This document shows positions 17,336 to 26,173 of a stretch of DNA of 64,000 nucleotides, in pieces. The position numbers were made by a program, and so were the translations under genes. The notes under the pieces were generated by a model that ran no database searches, was not told the DNA's origin, and saw only the letters and a program-made list of their open reading frames with translations. Origin of the DNA: JADLAT01 sp964348795 (GTDB lineage: Bacteria; Pseudomonadota; Alphaproteobacteria; Micavibrionales; Micavibrionaceae); the NCBI GenBank assembly GCA_964348795.1, contig CAYGDY010000012.1:1-64000 (forward strand), in the 5' to 3' direction. How positions within the stretch are numbered: position 1 is the first letter of the stretch; each line of letters begins with the position of its first letter.

Positions 17336-18889
17336 TTACGCCGCAATCGCTTTGGGTTTTTTCCAGCGCACCCATGTCAGAACCATCACCCGCGTGAGCA
17401 TCATGGCGCAAAAATACGATGTCGCCACCCCGATACACATCGTCACGGCAAAGCCCTTGATGGGGCCTGTTCCAAAAGAAAACAAAATCAATGCGGCAAT
17501 CAGGGATGTCAGGTTCGAATCCGTGATCGTGGTCCGCGCCCGCGTGTAGCCTGTATCGATGGCGGACAACACGGAACGCCCTTCACGCAATTCCTCCTTG
17601 ATCCGCTCGAATACCAGCACGTTTCCATCCACAGCCAGTCCGATCGTCAGCACGATCCCCGCAATTCCAGGCAGGGTCAAAGTCGCCTGAAGCGCCGACA
17701 TCACCGCCAAAATCAACGTCATATTGACCAAAATCCCGACAGAGGCAAACACACCGAACAGCCCATAGGACAGACAACTGAACACCACAACAAACAACAG
17801 CGCCATCAGGCACGCTTTGAGGCCTGCCGCAATCGAATCAGACCCCAGCGTGGGGCCCACAGTGCGTTCCTCCACCACCTGCATCGGGGCAGGCAACGCC
17901 CCTGCCCGCAAGAGCAAGGCCAGATCACTGGCTTCCTCCACCGTAAAATTACCGGAAATTTGCCCTTGCCCGCCACATATAATACTCTGGATGACAGGGG
18001 CACTTAAAATTTTATTATCCAGAACAATCGCAAAGGGCTTCTTCAGATTTTTCTTTGTTACCTCGCAAAAGCGCCGCGTACCAGCGGTGTTCAGACGAAA
18101 GCTGATCACAGGCGTGCCGTCCTGAAAGGTTTGTTGCGCCGTCTCCAGCATGTCCCCTGTAATCAGGGGCCGACGCTCGACAGACAGTTTTTGCGCCGGA
18201 TGCTCCGCCATGGGAAAGGCCTTCACGCCGCCTGCGCCGGCTTCAGCCGCATCTTTTACCAGATGGAAATTCAATTTGGCCGTGGTCCCTATAATCGCTT
18301 TCAGGCTTTCCGCATCCCCCCCTGGCGCCTGCACCAAAATCCGGTTTTCTCCCTGCCGCTGGATCAAGGGCTCCGTCGTGCCCAGCTCGTCCACCCGCCT
18401 GCGAACAATCTCGATAGACTGGGAAATTGTCTGGTCATAGATTTGTCGGATACCAGCGTCACTCAAAGCCCCCTCGAGCGTGACCCCGTCCGCGCGTGTC
18501 TGGATATCCAGCGCATCATCCAGCCGGCGCAAAAATTTGCGGGCCGTTTCGCCATCCGCTTTTTCCCGCAAAACAACCCGCACGCCGTTTTCTATTGTGC
18601 CGATTGCGCTGTATCCGATTTTTTCCTCGCGTAAGGTTTTGCGGGCTTCCTGAAGCAGGGAATCGGCCCGTTCCTTCAGGACCAGCGGCACATCGATCTC
18701 GTACAGCAAATGCGCCCCGCCCCGCAAATCGAGCCCCAAATTCACTGTTTTGACGGGCAATATCCCGCCTGAAATCGCGCCCAGCGTTTCACGCCCTTTC
18801 TCCCCCACCATATTGGGTAAAGCAAAGAGCCCCCCGACCAGACAGACGGACACAATCATCCAGATTTTCCAACGCGGGAGCACGATCAT
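17336..18889 (-). CDS. secD: Protein translocase subunit SecD
   Basis: Large subunit of the SecDF export motor. The 517-residue protein has an N-terminal membrane segment (WMIVSVCLVGGLFALPNMV region), a big periplasmic domain opening with LGLDLRGGAHLLYEID, and five C-terminal helices with the RND signature LAVDGNVLVFERIKEELREG. ATG at 18889 is chosen because an AGGAAC ribosome site is correctly spaced; a TTG two codons upstream would be too close to it. The 12-bp gap after yajC indicates one transcript. Confidence 0.96.
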   Translation of the reverse strand: MIVLPRWKIWMIVSVCLVGGLFALPNMVGEKGRETLGAISGGILPVKTVNLGLDLRGGAHLLYEIDVPLVLKERADSLLQEARKTLREEKIGYSAIGTIENGVRVVLREKADGETARKFLRRLDDALDIQTRADGVTLEGALSDAGIRQIYDQTISQSIEIVRRRVDELGTTEPLIQRQGENRILVQAPGGDAESLKAIIGTTAKLNFHLVKDAAEAGAGGVKAFPMAEHPAQKLSVERRPLITGDMLETAQQTFQDGTPVISFRLNTAGTRRFCEVTKKNLKKPFAIVLDNKILSAPVIQSIICGGQGQISGNFTVEEASDLALLLRAGALPAPMQVVEERTVGPTLGSDSIAAGLKACLMALLFVVVFSCLSYGLFGVFASVGILVNMTLILAVMSALQATLTLPGIAGIVLTIGLAVDGNVLVFERIKEELREGRSVLSAIDTGYTRARTTITDSNLTSLIAALILFSFGTGPIKGFAVTMCIGVATSYFCAMMLTRVMVLTWVRWKKPKAIAA

Positions 18890-18901
18890 ATGCAACAGTT
18901 C

Positions 18902-19345
18902 CTATTTTTTCTTGTCATTTTTTCCGGATTTTACACCGGACGCCCCGCCCTTGTTTTTTTCATCGTTGGCCGCTTTGGGCTTCAGCAGAGGCTCGTTTCT
19001 GCTCTGCAATGTCGACCGCAAGGCCGTGACGTTCAGACCATTCCCCAGATCCACGATGACCTCTTCATTCCCGTCCTCGATTTTGTCAATGACCCCGACC
19101 AGACCACCGCCAGTGATCACCGTGTCTCCCTTTTTCATCCGCTTCAAAGCCTGCGCATGTTCCTCGAAGCGCTTTTTCTGGGGGCGGATCAGGAGCACGT
19201 AAAAAAGCCCCACCATCACGGCCACAAACATCACGTTTTTAAAAAAAAACTCACTGGAGTCAGGGGCTTCCACAGGAGAAAGACCAGCCTCTGCGGCTTT
19301 TCCAACGACTGCGACACTCTGGGCATAGGCGTGTGATATCAACAT
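18902..19345 (-). CDS. yajC: Preprotein translocase accessory subunit YajC
   Basis: Small single-span membrane protein that associates with SecDF. The 147-residue protein has one helix near residues 38-54 (VMFVAVMVGLFYVLLIRPQ), the diagnostic IRPQKKRFEEH motif, and the cytoplasmic LKRMKKGDTVITGGGLVG domain. It has a longer N-terminal extension than E. coli YajC, with a possible signal-like MLISHAYAQS start, and a Lys/Asn/Gly-rich tail. First gene of the leftward Sec set. Confidence 0.95.
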   Translation of the reverse strand: MLISHAYAQSVAVVGKAAEAGLSPVEAPDSSEFFFKNVMFVAVMVGLFYVLLIRPQKKRFEEHAQALKRMKKGDTVITGGGLVGVIDKIEDGNEEVIVDLGNGLNVTALRSTLQSRNEPLLKPKAANDEKNKGGASGVKSGKNDKKK

Positions 19346-19803
19346 TTTTTCCGTTCCATATCCTCAAACTTCAAGGTCCTCTTGTACAAACACGACCGGA
19401 CTATAAAGTGCCTGTATGGAATTACAAGCAGGAGAAGCGAAAAAATCCCGAGTTTTTTCCTCCGTTCCCGCACCTTATGTCCGCTTATCCCCAGCACCCT
19501 GTGTATAACTTTGTGTATAGGCGCTGAATAAAACAAAAACAACCCTTCCCTTGCACGAAACCCATACTATATGAAAGACTTGTCAGGCGCCTTTCAAGCC
19601 CGATCGCAACACCTGTTTTTTTAAATTCCTGTTTTTTACGGTATGACCTGTGGATTCTTTTGACATTTTTCTTTTCAGCCCCTCCGGACTGACGTAGTCT
19701 TCCAGACAATACACCGGAAAACTTCAAGATTTTTTCACACTGTCCGGCCAGCGTTTCAGGCCACAATTTAAAAAAACGAGCAACCTTCGGGGAACCAGAC
19801 GCC
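19346..19803. other. Intergenic region upstream of ftsZ
   Basis: About 460 bp between the divergent yajC and ftsZ. No gene is supported. A 110-codon open frame on the minus strand crosses the ftsZ start and has poor composition. The region is AT-rich and should contain promoters for both neighbours. I see no confident -35/-10 pair and no CtrA box. Confidence 0.5.
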
Positions 19804-21513
19804 ATGATAAATATCAAAATGCAACCGACAGAAGTTCAAAAACTCTCACCCAAGATCATCGTGGCTGGGATTGGTGGCGCAGGGGGCAATGCGGTAAACA
19901 ACATGATCTCGCAAAATCTGGAAGGGTGCGAGTTTCTGGTGTGCAACGCCGATGCGCAGGCGCTTGAAAACTCCCTGTGCCGGAACCGTGTCCAGTTGGG
20001 GGTCCATGTGACGGGCGGTCTGGGGGCCGGATCAAAGCCCGAGATCGGACGCGCCGCCGCAGAAGAATCACTCGAAGATGTCATGCGCTATTTTGAAGGT
20101 GCAAACATGGCTTTTATTACCGCCGGTATGGGCGGCGGTACAGGCACAGGGGCCGCGCCCGTGATCGCCCGCGCCTGCCGTGAACGGGGCATTCTGACCG
20201 TGGGTGTTGTCACAAAACCGTTTCATTTTGAAGGCTCGCACCGGATGCGTTCTGCTGAATCGGGAATCGAGGAGATTCAGGATTATGTGGACACACTGAT
20301 CGTTATTCCGAATCAGAACTTATTCCGCATCGCCAATGAAAACACAACCTTCTCCGAAGCTTTCCAGATGGCCGACAGTGTTTTGCAGTCCGGCGTGCGC
20401 GGCGTCACGGACCTGATGGTCCGGCCCGGCCTTGTCAATCTGGACTTTGCCGATATCCGCACCGCGATGCAGGAAATGGGCAAGGCCATGATGGGCACCG
20501 GCGAGGCCAGTGGTGACAAACGCGCCATTGAAGCCGCAGAATCAGCAATCAACAACCCACTCCTCGATGATGTTTCGATGAAGGGGGCACACGGCGTCAT
20601 TATCAATGTCACAGGTGGCAACGACATGACCTTGTTCGAGGCCGATGAAGCCTGTAACCGGATCCGCGATGAAGTGGACCCTGATGCCAACATTATATTC
20701 GGCGCGACCTTTGACCCCGCCATGGAGGGCCGGATCCGCGTGTCCATCGTGGCCACGGGCATTGAAAAGGAACTGGAAAAACAGCGCCGGCAAGGATCTC
20801 AGGACCAAAAAGCTCTGAATAATGCCCAGATTGGGCCAAAAGCCTTCACAGGAGTCCGCTCTCCCCTTGAGCCCTCTGGCTATGCCCTCGCGCCAGCCGC
20901 ACAAAAGCCTGTATTCATCCCGCAATCAGCCAGGAACCATACACCCTCTCCTAAAATGGTGGAACCTTCCCTGTTCAAAGAGCCCGAAGCCGAGCTCTTC
21001 GAGCAACAAGAATTTGAAATCTCCGCAGGGGCATCGGCCCTCTCTGCAGAACAAACGGCTTCTTCCGGCCCCTTGCGCGGCATGCTGTATAACAATGCCT
21101 TTATCCCACCGCGCCCCGCAGAACCCACGTATGATCCGGCCTCCGGCACACGACCCTATATTGCGGGATTTCGTGGCGAGCACGTACCGGATTCTGCCCC
21201 CCCCCTGACATCCTCTTCGTTGAAACTCAATCCCCCGAAACAACCCGCACCTTTGGAGCAAAGACGGGCCCCTTCCCTGTTCGAGCGAATCAGCGGGACC
21301 GTTCAGGAGCATCTGGGGCATCTGGTCAGTCGTGTGGATTCCGCAACGGCGCGGGAACGAAGCGCCCCCGCATACAGGGAAACACCCGCAATGCGCCCTA
21401 TGATCTCGGCCCCCTCGCAAGGGACACTGAACATCGAATCACCCGCCCGCCCTTCACAAAGCGCCGGAGATGAACTTGATATTCCAGCGTTTTTAAGACG
21501 ACAGGCCAATTAA
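19804..21513 (+). CDS. ftsZ: Cell division protein FtsZ
   Basis: Tubulin-like GTPase that forms the cytokinetic ring. The 569-residue protein has the GTP-binding motif GGGTGTGAAPV (111-120 region), the N-terminal GGAGGNAVNNM loop, and the T7 catalytic loop NLDFADIRTAM. The globular core ends near residue 325. A long Pro/Ser-rich linker of about 220 residues follows, then the conserved C-terminal peptide DELDIPAFLRRQ that binds FtsA and other anchors. Unusually, no ftsA, ftsQ, ddl or lpxC is adjacent, so this copy lies outside a dcw cluster. ATG at 19804 is the first possible start. Confidence 0.96.
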   Translation: MINIKMQPTEVQKLSPKIIVAGIGGAGGNAVNNMISQNLEGCEFLVCNADAQALENSLCRNRVQLGVHVTGGLGAGSKPEIGRAAAEESLEDVMRYFEGANMAFITAGMGGGTGTGAAPVIARACRERGILTVGVVTKPFHFEGSHRMRSAESGIEEIQDYVDTLIVIPNQNLFRIANENTTFSEAFQMADSVLQSGVRGVTDLMVRPGLVNLDFADIRTAMQEMGKAMMGTGEASGDKRAIEAAESAINNPLLDDVSMKGAHGVIINVTGGNDMTLFEADEACNRIRDEVDPDANIIFGATFDPAMEGRIRVSIVATGIEKELEKQRRQGSQDQKALNNAQIGPKAFTGVRSPLEPSGYALAPAAQKPVFIPQSARNHTPSPKMVEPSLFKEPEAELFEQQEFEISAGASALSAEQTASSGPLRGMLYNNAFIPPRPAEPTYDPASGTRPYIAGFRGEHVPDSAPPLTSSSLKLNPPKQPAPLEQRRAPSLFERISGTVQEHLGHLVSRVDSATARERSAPAYRETPAMRPMISAPSQGTLNIESPARPSQSAGDELDIPAFLRRQAN

Positions 21514-21584
21514 AGGGGACACCCTAATAAAATTACCATAAATATGTTGAATTTATTGTATCATGTGTGCTATATGGTATTCCC

Positions 21585-22433
21585 ATGGACACATCCTGCT
21601 CAAATATTTTCAATCAGGTTGAGACAGCAGTCAGCTCTTTGGACCCGCAGGCCCTTGCAGAAGCGGTCAAGACAATGGCTGTGGCCCTAGAGGCGCAGGA
21701 CACTCTTCCCACAGCAGAAGAACACCAGCAGGGTCTTGCCATCCTGTACCGGACAGTCTCGGCACTCCAATCCGTATTGCAGGATTCGACCATCGATTCT
21801 CTGACAGGCCTGCCAAACCGGCGGGCTTTTGATCAAGCCCTCGATACAAAATGGGCCGCCCTCAAACGGAATGACATGCACAATTTTGCACTCGTCTTCA
21901 TGGATCTGGATGGTTTCAAAGCTATTAACGACACATTCTCCCACGAGGCAGGCAACCATGTTCTGCAAGAAGCCGCCCAGCGGCTTCGGGGGAAAACCAG
22001 ACAAGAAGACATGATCTTCCGCTATGGCGGCGATGAGTTTGTCATTTTGATGCCGGTCAAAGACAAAGAGAATTTTTCTAAAATCACAATCAAACAGCAC
22101 CTCAGGGATTCTCTCGAGGGACTGGCACTCTGGAAAAAGGATATCCCCTATCCCGTCAGCGCCAGCATCGGCATCGCGGTCAGTGACAATAACAGATCTG
22201 TCTCGGACCTCCTCCCCCTTGCCGACGCGCGTATGTACAAGGACAAGCACGGCAAAAATACTCCGCAAGAAAAAACGCCCCCTTCTGTTCTCTCCGCACT
22301 GTTCGACAACCTCCGCTGGCCCTGTGTAAAACCGCACCTTCCTCCCAAGGAAAAGAGGCTCGAAACACGCCGTATCGAAGCCATTATAAAGAAAAACACC
22401 CCCATTCCCCCTGAAACACATCCTGATCCATAA
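21585..22433 (+). CDS. GGDEF-domain diguanylate cyclase
   Basis: Makes cyclic di-GMP from two GTP. In this 282-residue protein the first 65 residues are helical with no recognisable sensor. The GGDEF domain starts at DSLTGLPNRRAF (residue 71) and has the intact active site GGDEF at 148-152. An RxxD product-inhibition site (RQED, 139-142) sits exactly five residues before it. The C-terminal 50 residues are basic and probably disordered. There is no signal or membrane segment, so it is cytoplasmic. ATG at 21585 is preferred to an upstream GTG at 21567. It follows ftsZ by 71 bp on the same strand. Confidence 0.92.
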   Translation: MDTSCSNIFNQVETAVSSLDPQALAEAVKTMAVALEAQDTLPTAEEHQQGLAILYRTVSALQSVLQDSTIDSLTGLPNRRAFDQALDTKWAALKRNDMHNFALVFMDLDGFKAINDTFSHEAGNHVLQEAAQRLRGKTRQEDMIFRYGGDEFVILMPVKDKENFSKITIKQHLRDSLEGLALWKKDIPYPVSASIGIAVSDNNRSVSDLLPLADARMYKDKHGKNTPQEKTPPSVLSALFDNLRWPCVKPHLPPKEKRLETRRIEAIIKKNTPIPPETHPDP

Positions 22434-22545
22434 GGTCTACCCCAGAATCCACGGCGGAAATTTTTCTTGGAGACACGCTTCACTTTTCCGGCTTGAAAGA
22501 GTAGGCTTGGGGACTGAGCTTACAAATTCAAGAGATCAAACCCTT

Positions 22546-23340
22546 ATGGCTGAATTTACCCTTCCCCCAAATTCCAAAATCAAACAAGGCACGCGTTTCG
22601 AGACCGCCCAAAATGCGGCGCGGACAAAGACTTTCAAAATTTACCGCTGGTCCCCCGATGACGCCGAAAATCCGCGGCTGGATGAATATGTGATTGATCT
22701 TGATCAATGCGGGCCTATGGTACTGGATGCCCTCATCCATATCAAAAACAATGTGGACCAGACCTTGACGTTCCGCCGTTCCTGCAGAGAGGGCATTTGC
22801 GGTTCCTGCGCGATGAATATTGACGGTACGAATACACTGGCCTGCACCAAGGCGATTGCCGATTGCAAGAGCACGGAAACCAAGATTACGCCCCTGCCCC
22901 ATATGCCGGTGGTTAAAGATCTGGTGCCGGATCTCAATCATGTGTACGCCCAGTACACCAGCATTCAACCGTGGCTGAAAACCGACAGCCCCGCCCCGAA
23001 CCGCGAACGCCTGCAATCGTCAGGGGATTCCAATATCCTGAACGGGGAAGACGGACGGGGCCCTGCGGGCTGTATTTTGTGTTTTTGCTGTTCGACCTCC
23101 TGCCCGTCTTACTGGTGGAATAGTGACCGCTTTTTGGGGCCCGCCATTCTGCTTCAGGCCTATCGCTGGATTGCCGACACCCGCGATGAAGCCACTGGAG
23201 AGCGTCTGGATGCGCTGGAAGATCCGTTCCGCCTGTACCGGTGCCATACGATTATGAACTGCACGAATACTTGCCCAAAGGGCTTGAATCCGGCCAAGGC
23301 GATTGCAGAAATCAAGAAGCTGATGGTGGCGCGGCAATAA
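22546..23340 (+). CDS. sdhB: Succinate dehydrogenase iron-sulfur subunit
   Basis: Electron-transfer subunit of complex II. It carries 2Fe-2S, 4Fe-4S and 3Fe-4S clusters between SdhA and the membrane quinone site. The 264-residue protein shows the ferredoxin segment CREGICGSCAMNIDG and two C-terminal cysteine clusters, CILCFCCSTSCP and CHTIMNCTNTCPKG. ATG at 22546 is chosen because family similarity begins there. sdhC, sdhD and sdhA are not in the flanks, so the subunit gene is separated from its operon. Its 3' end overlaps the convergent DUF167 gene by 29 bp. Confidence 0.96.
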   Translation: MAEFTLPPNSKIKQGTRFETAQNAARTKTFKIYRWSPDDAENPRLDEYVIDLDQCGPMVLDALIHIKNNVDQTLTFRRSCREGICGSCAMNIDGTNTLACTKAIADCKSTETKITPLPHMPVVKDLVPDLNHVYAQYTSIQPWLKTDSPAPNRERLQSSGDSNILNGEDGRGPAGCILCFCCSTSCPSYWWNSDRFLGPAILLQAYRWIADTRDEATGERLDALEDPFRLYRCHTIMNCTNTCPKGLNPAKAIAEIKKLMVARQ

Positions 23341-23605
23341 GCGCGTCTTCTGAAAGCCCTCGCACTTCAAGAACCTTCAAACGGCTGGTTTCCCCGCGTA
23401 TCAGAGTAATCGCGCTCTTGGGAATGCCCCAGTGTTTTGCCAGCAAGGCCGTCAGCGCCTTGTTGGCTTTGCCCTTCTCCGGTGCCGTTGTAATCTGAAC
23501 TTTCAAAATATCTTGACCGTCTGCACCTTTTTCCCAGCCTGTCACCGCGTTTTTTCTTGCGGAAGGCTGAAGTTTTATGTTAACAATTTGCGTATTTTGA
23601 ACCAT
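23312..23605 (-). CDS. DUF167 / YggU family protein
   Basis: A 97-residue protein of the YggU (UPF0235) family, recognised by VNIKLQPSARKNAVTGW, LKVQITTAPEKGKANKAL and ITLIRGETSRLKVLEV. Structures of family members are known but the function is not. It overlaps the end of sdhB tail to tail. Length is as expected for the family. Confidence 0.9.
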   Translation of the reverse strand: MVQNTQIVNIKLQPSARKNAVTGWEKGADGQDILKVQITTAPEKGKANKALTALLAKHWGIPKSAITLIRGETSRLKVLEVRGLSEDALIAAPPSAS

Positions 23606-23631
23606 ATGCCTTGCTATGAAACGGCTGTGTC

Positions 23632-23835
23632 ATGCCCCATGATTTGAAAAAATTGTTTAACAACCTCTGTACCAAGCCTGTGATAATCGGTGCAATTCTG
23701 CTCGCTTGGGGTGCGCTGGAACATTACGAGGCCACCCATCCTGTCAAACACAAAGGCCCCACACCAACAGACATCGACGGGCATACCAAGACGCACCCTC
23801 AGGACGCATTATCCACAACCATATCCAGTCCGTAA
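23632..23835 (+). CDS. Possible small single-span membrane protein
   Basis: A 67-codon frame. Residues 15-30 (KPVIIGAILLAWGALEHY region) form one hydrophobic helix, followed by a His/Thr/Pro-rich tail. Its last 37 bases overlap the 3' end of nadC on the other strand. No clear ribosome site is seen. It may be a real short membrane protein or a chance frame. Confidence 0.35.
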   Translation: MPHDLKKLFNNLCTKPVIIGAILLAWGALEHYEATHPVKHKGPTPTDIDGHTKTHPQDALSTTISSP

Positions 23836-24656
23836 TCCAGTTGCGGGGCACTGTGGGTAAGCGCGCCCACAGCAATATAATCCACACCCGTTTCCGCGAT
23901 TTTCCGGACAGTTTTCAGGGTTACACCACCTGAAACCTCCAAAGGCACCTGTCCTTGCGCCATTTTCACACCGGCCTTAATATCAGAAAGCGTAAAATTA
24001 TCCAGTAACACGCAATCCGCGCCGCCGGCTTCCAATACAGCTTCAAGTTGCGCCAGCGTATCCACCTCGATTTCAATCGTGCGTGTATGCCCCGCCAGCA
24101 TGCGGGCCTGATTGAGCGCCTCTGTTACGCCACCACACACGGCAATATGGTTGTCCTTGATCAAAATAGCATCGTCCAGCCCGAAACGGTGATTCGTGCC
24201 GCCGCCCATCCAAACGGCATATTTTTGAAACAGCCGCAAGTTCGGGATCGTTTTGCGGGTATCGCAGATTTGCGCGCCTGTACCGGCGATCTCCTGCACA
24301 TAGTCCCGCGTGAGCGTGGCCACCCCGCTCATATGGCACAGGAAATTGAGCGCCACCCGCTCAGCCTGAAGGATAGCACGGGCAGACCCTTCAATCTCCG
24401 CCACCACATCGCCTTGCGCCAGATCATCCCCGTCCTGCGCCATAACCGTGAGTTCCAGATCGGAATCAGTGAGAGAGAATGCCGAAAGCGCCACAATCAG
24501 GCCCGCCAGCCGGCCAGCTTGGCGCGTTTTCAAAACAGCCCGCGCTGAAGCCCCCGCAGGAATGAGGAGCACGGATGTCACATCAAAACCATGCCCGAGA
24601 TCCTCCCGCAAAGCGGCCTTGACGATATCTTCAATGATAAGAGGAGAGAGATTCAT
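23799..24656 (-). CDS. nadC: Nicotinate-nucleotide pyrophosphorylase (carboxylating)
   Basis: Converts quinolinate and phosphoribosyl pyrophosphate to nicotinate mononucleotide in de novo NAD synthesis. The 285-residue protein has the usual N-terminus (ALREDLGHGFDVTS) and the catalytic barrel motifs NFLCHMSGVAT, DTRKTIPNLR, GGGTNHRFGLDDAILIKDNH and VDTLAQLEAVLEAG (separate known segments). Length is normal. nadA and nadB are not adjacent. It lies downstream of sucC with a 99-bp gap that holds a strong hairpin, so it is probably transcribed separately. Confidence 0.96.
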   Translation of the reverse strand: MNLSPLIIEDIVKAALREDLGHGFDVTSVLLIPAGASARAVLKTRQAGRLAGLIVALSAFSLTDSDLELTVMAQDGDDLAQGDVVAEIEGSARAILQAERVALNFLCHMSGVATLTRDYVQEIAGTGAQICDTRKTIPNLRLFQKYAVWMGGGTNHRFGLDDAILIKDNHIAVCGGVTEALNQARMLAGHTRTIEIEVDTLAQLEAVLEAGGADCVLLDNFTLSDIKAGVKMAQGQVPLEVSGGVTLKTVRKIAETGVDYIAVGALTHSAPQLDYGLDMVVDNAS

Positions 24657-24689
24657 CGGGGATCCTTTTGCGATTGTTTGAATCTACTC

Positions 24690-24738
24690 ATACCCCCCCC
24701 ACATCACGCATGCTACGCACGCGGCGGGGGTGATGAAA
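24690..24738. repeat. GC-rich hairpin between sucC and nadC
   Basis: An inverted repeat with arms TCATACCCCCCC and CGGGGGTGATGA around a loop holding GCATGC. It may end the leftward sucC transcript, although no T-tract is evident. A similar CCCCCGC/GCGGGGG hairpin lies near 10987-11024. Confidence 0.5.
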
Positions 24739-24755
24739 GAACGGCTTACAACCCC

Positions 24756-25961
24756 CTAAGCCGCCCTGCTCATCGCGTCTTTCGTGGCTTTGACGACTTT
24801 TTCCGCCGCATCGGCCAGATCGTTGGCGGCGATAATATCAAGTCCAGAGGTGCTCAGAATTTGCTTGCCCTCTGCCACGTTGGTCCCTTCAAGACGTACA
24901 ACCAACGGCACGGACAGCTTGACTTCCCTCGCCGCCGCAATAATCCCCTTGGCAATAATATCGCACTTCATGATCCCACCGAAAATATTGACCAAAACAC
25001 CTTTGACATTGGGATCGGAGAGAATAATCTTGAACGCCGCCGTGACTTTTTCCTCGTTCGCGCCACCGCCAACATCTAGAAAATTCGCGGGCTCCCCGCC
25101 ATAGAGCTTGATAATATCCATCGTTGCCATGGCCAGCCCCGCGCCATTGACCATACAGCCGATATTCCCATCCAGCGAGACATAGGACAGATCGTATTTA
25201 TGTGCCTGACGCTCTTTTTCGTCTTCTTCGGTTTCATCGCGCATGGCGGCCACATCCGCATGACGAAACAGCGCATTGTCATCGAAATTCATTTTGGCAT
25301 CGAGCGCCATGACCTCGTTCCCCACCACAATCATCGGGTTGATTTCGACAATCGAGGCATCCAGATCCACAAACGCCTTGTACAAATTCATGAAGAATTT
25401 TGTGGCGCTTTTGAGTTGTGCGTCCTTGAGCCCCAGCCCGAACGCCAGTTTACGGGCATGAAACCCAGAAATCCCCGAAGCAGGGTCCACAGACACCTTC
25501 ATGATTTTTTCAGGGTTGTTGTGGGCCACGTCCTCGATATCCATCCCGCCTTCTGTAGAGACCATAAAAGTCACGCGGCTGGTGGCACGGTCCAGCACCA
25601 CAGAGCAGTAGTATTCTTTTTCAATATCCACACCGTCCGTGACATACAAGCGCTGGACTTCCTTGCCCTCTGGTCCTGTCTGTTTCGTAACCAGCACCTT
25701 GCCGAGCATGGCTTCTGCAGAGGCCTTCACATCCTCCAACGTTTTGCACAGGCGCACACCGCCCTTGCCAGTCGGGTTATCCGTGAATTTCCCCGCGCCG
25801 CGTCCGCCCGCATGAATCTGGGCCTTCACGACATACAAGGGGCCAGGTAATTGGCTGGCGGCCTCGACAGCTTCGGCCACGCTCATCGCGGGAATGCCGG
25901 CAGGCACCGCCACACCGTATTTTTTCAACAATTCTTTGGCCTGATATTCATGGATATTCAT
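24756..25961 (-). CDS. sucC: Succinyl-CoA synthetase beta subunit (ADP-forming)
   Basis: ATP-grasp subunit of the TCA-cycle enzyme that makes ATP (or GTP) from succinyl-CoA. The 401-residue protein begins MNIHEYQAKELLKKYGV and contains KAQIHAGGRGAGKF, the NGAGLAMATMDIIKLYGG segment and the GVLVNIFGGIMKCD motif (separate known segments). It is full length. The alpha subunit gene sucD, which nearly always follows directly, is not here; the next gene leftward is nadC. Either sucD is elsewhere on the chromosome or the operon was split. Confidence 0.96.
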   Translation of the reverse strand: MNIHEYQAKELLKKYGVAVPAGIPAMSVAEAVEAASQLPGPLYVVKAQIHAGGRGAGKFTDNPTGKGGVRLCKTLEDVKASAEAMLGKVLVTKQTGPEGKEVQRLYVTDGVDIEKEYYCSVVLDRATSRVTFMVSTEGGMDIEDVAHNNPEKIMKVSVDPASGISGFHARKLAFGLGLKDAQLKSATKFFMNLYKAFVDLDASIVEINPMIVVGNEVMALDAKMNFDDNALFRHADVAAMRDETEEDEKERQAHKYDLSYVSLDGNIGCMVNGAGLAMATMDIIKLYGGEPANFLDVGGGANEEKVTAAFKIILSDPNVKGVLVNIFGGIMKCDIIAKGIIAAAREVKLSVPLVVRLEGTNVAEGKQILSTSGLDIIAANDLADAAEKVVKATKDAMSRAA

Positions 25962-26051
25962 GCGAATTCATTCTCCGGCAGAGGGTAAACAATAAAATGA
26001 CATTTCACATTTACCACGCTGACCGTGATTTGCAACCCCGAAGTTTTTTCC

Positions 26052-26083
26052 TGTCATCCCGAGGCAAGAGGCGAAGGATCTCA
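26052..26083. repeat. Half copy of family A repeat
   Basis: Only the left arm, TGTCATCCCGAGG...GAAGGATCTC, is present, with no matching right arm. It lies in the 212-bp gap between sucC and the coiled-coil gene, just before the candidate CtrA box. Confidence 0.6.
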
Positions 26084-26094
26084 AAAACACACAA

Positions 26095-26126
26095 TTAACG
26101 GTTTCTTAAATTTTCTATACCATAAT
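26095..26126 (+). promoter_or_regulatory. Candidate CtrA-controlled promoter of the coiled-coil gene
   Basis: TTAA at 26095-26098 and TTAA at 26106-26109 are separated by exactly 7 bases, the spacing of the alphaproteobacterial CtrA box (TTAA-N7-TTAAC, last base A here). A -10-like CATAAT at 26121-26126 would put its -35 inside the box. The gene starts 48 bp further on. Pattern evidence only. Confidence 0.5.
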
Positions 26127-26173
26127 GCAAGAAAGATACAAGGACGCGCCGCCAGAGCGCCAAGGATGTAGAA

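Noticed and set aside
19485..19817. A 110-codon minus-strand frame before ftsZ
   Set aside because: Overlaps the ftsZ start, lacks a ribosome site and has leader-like composition.
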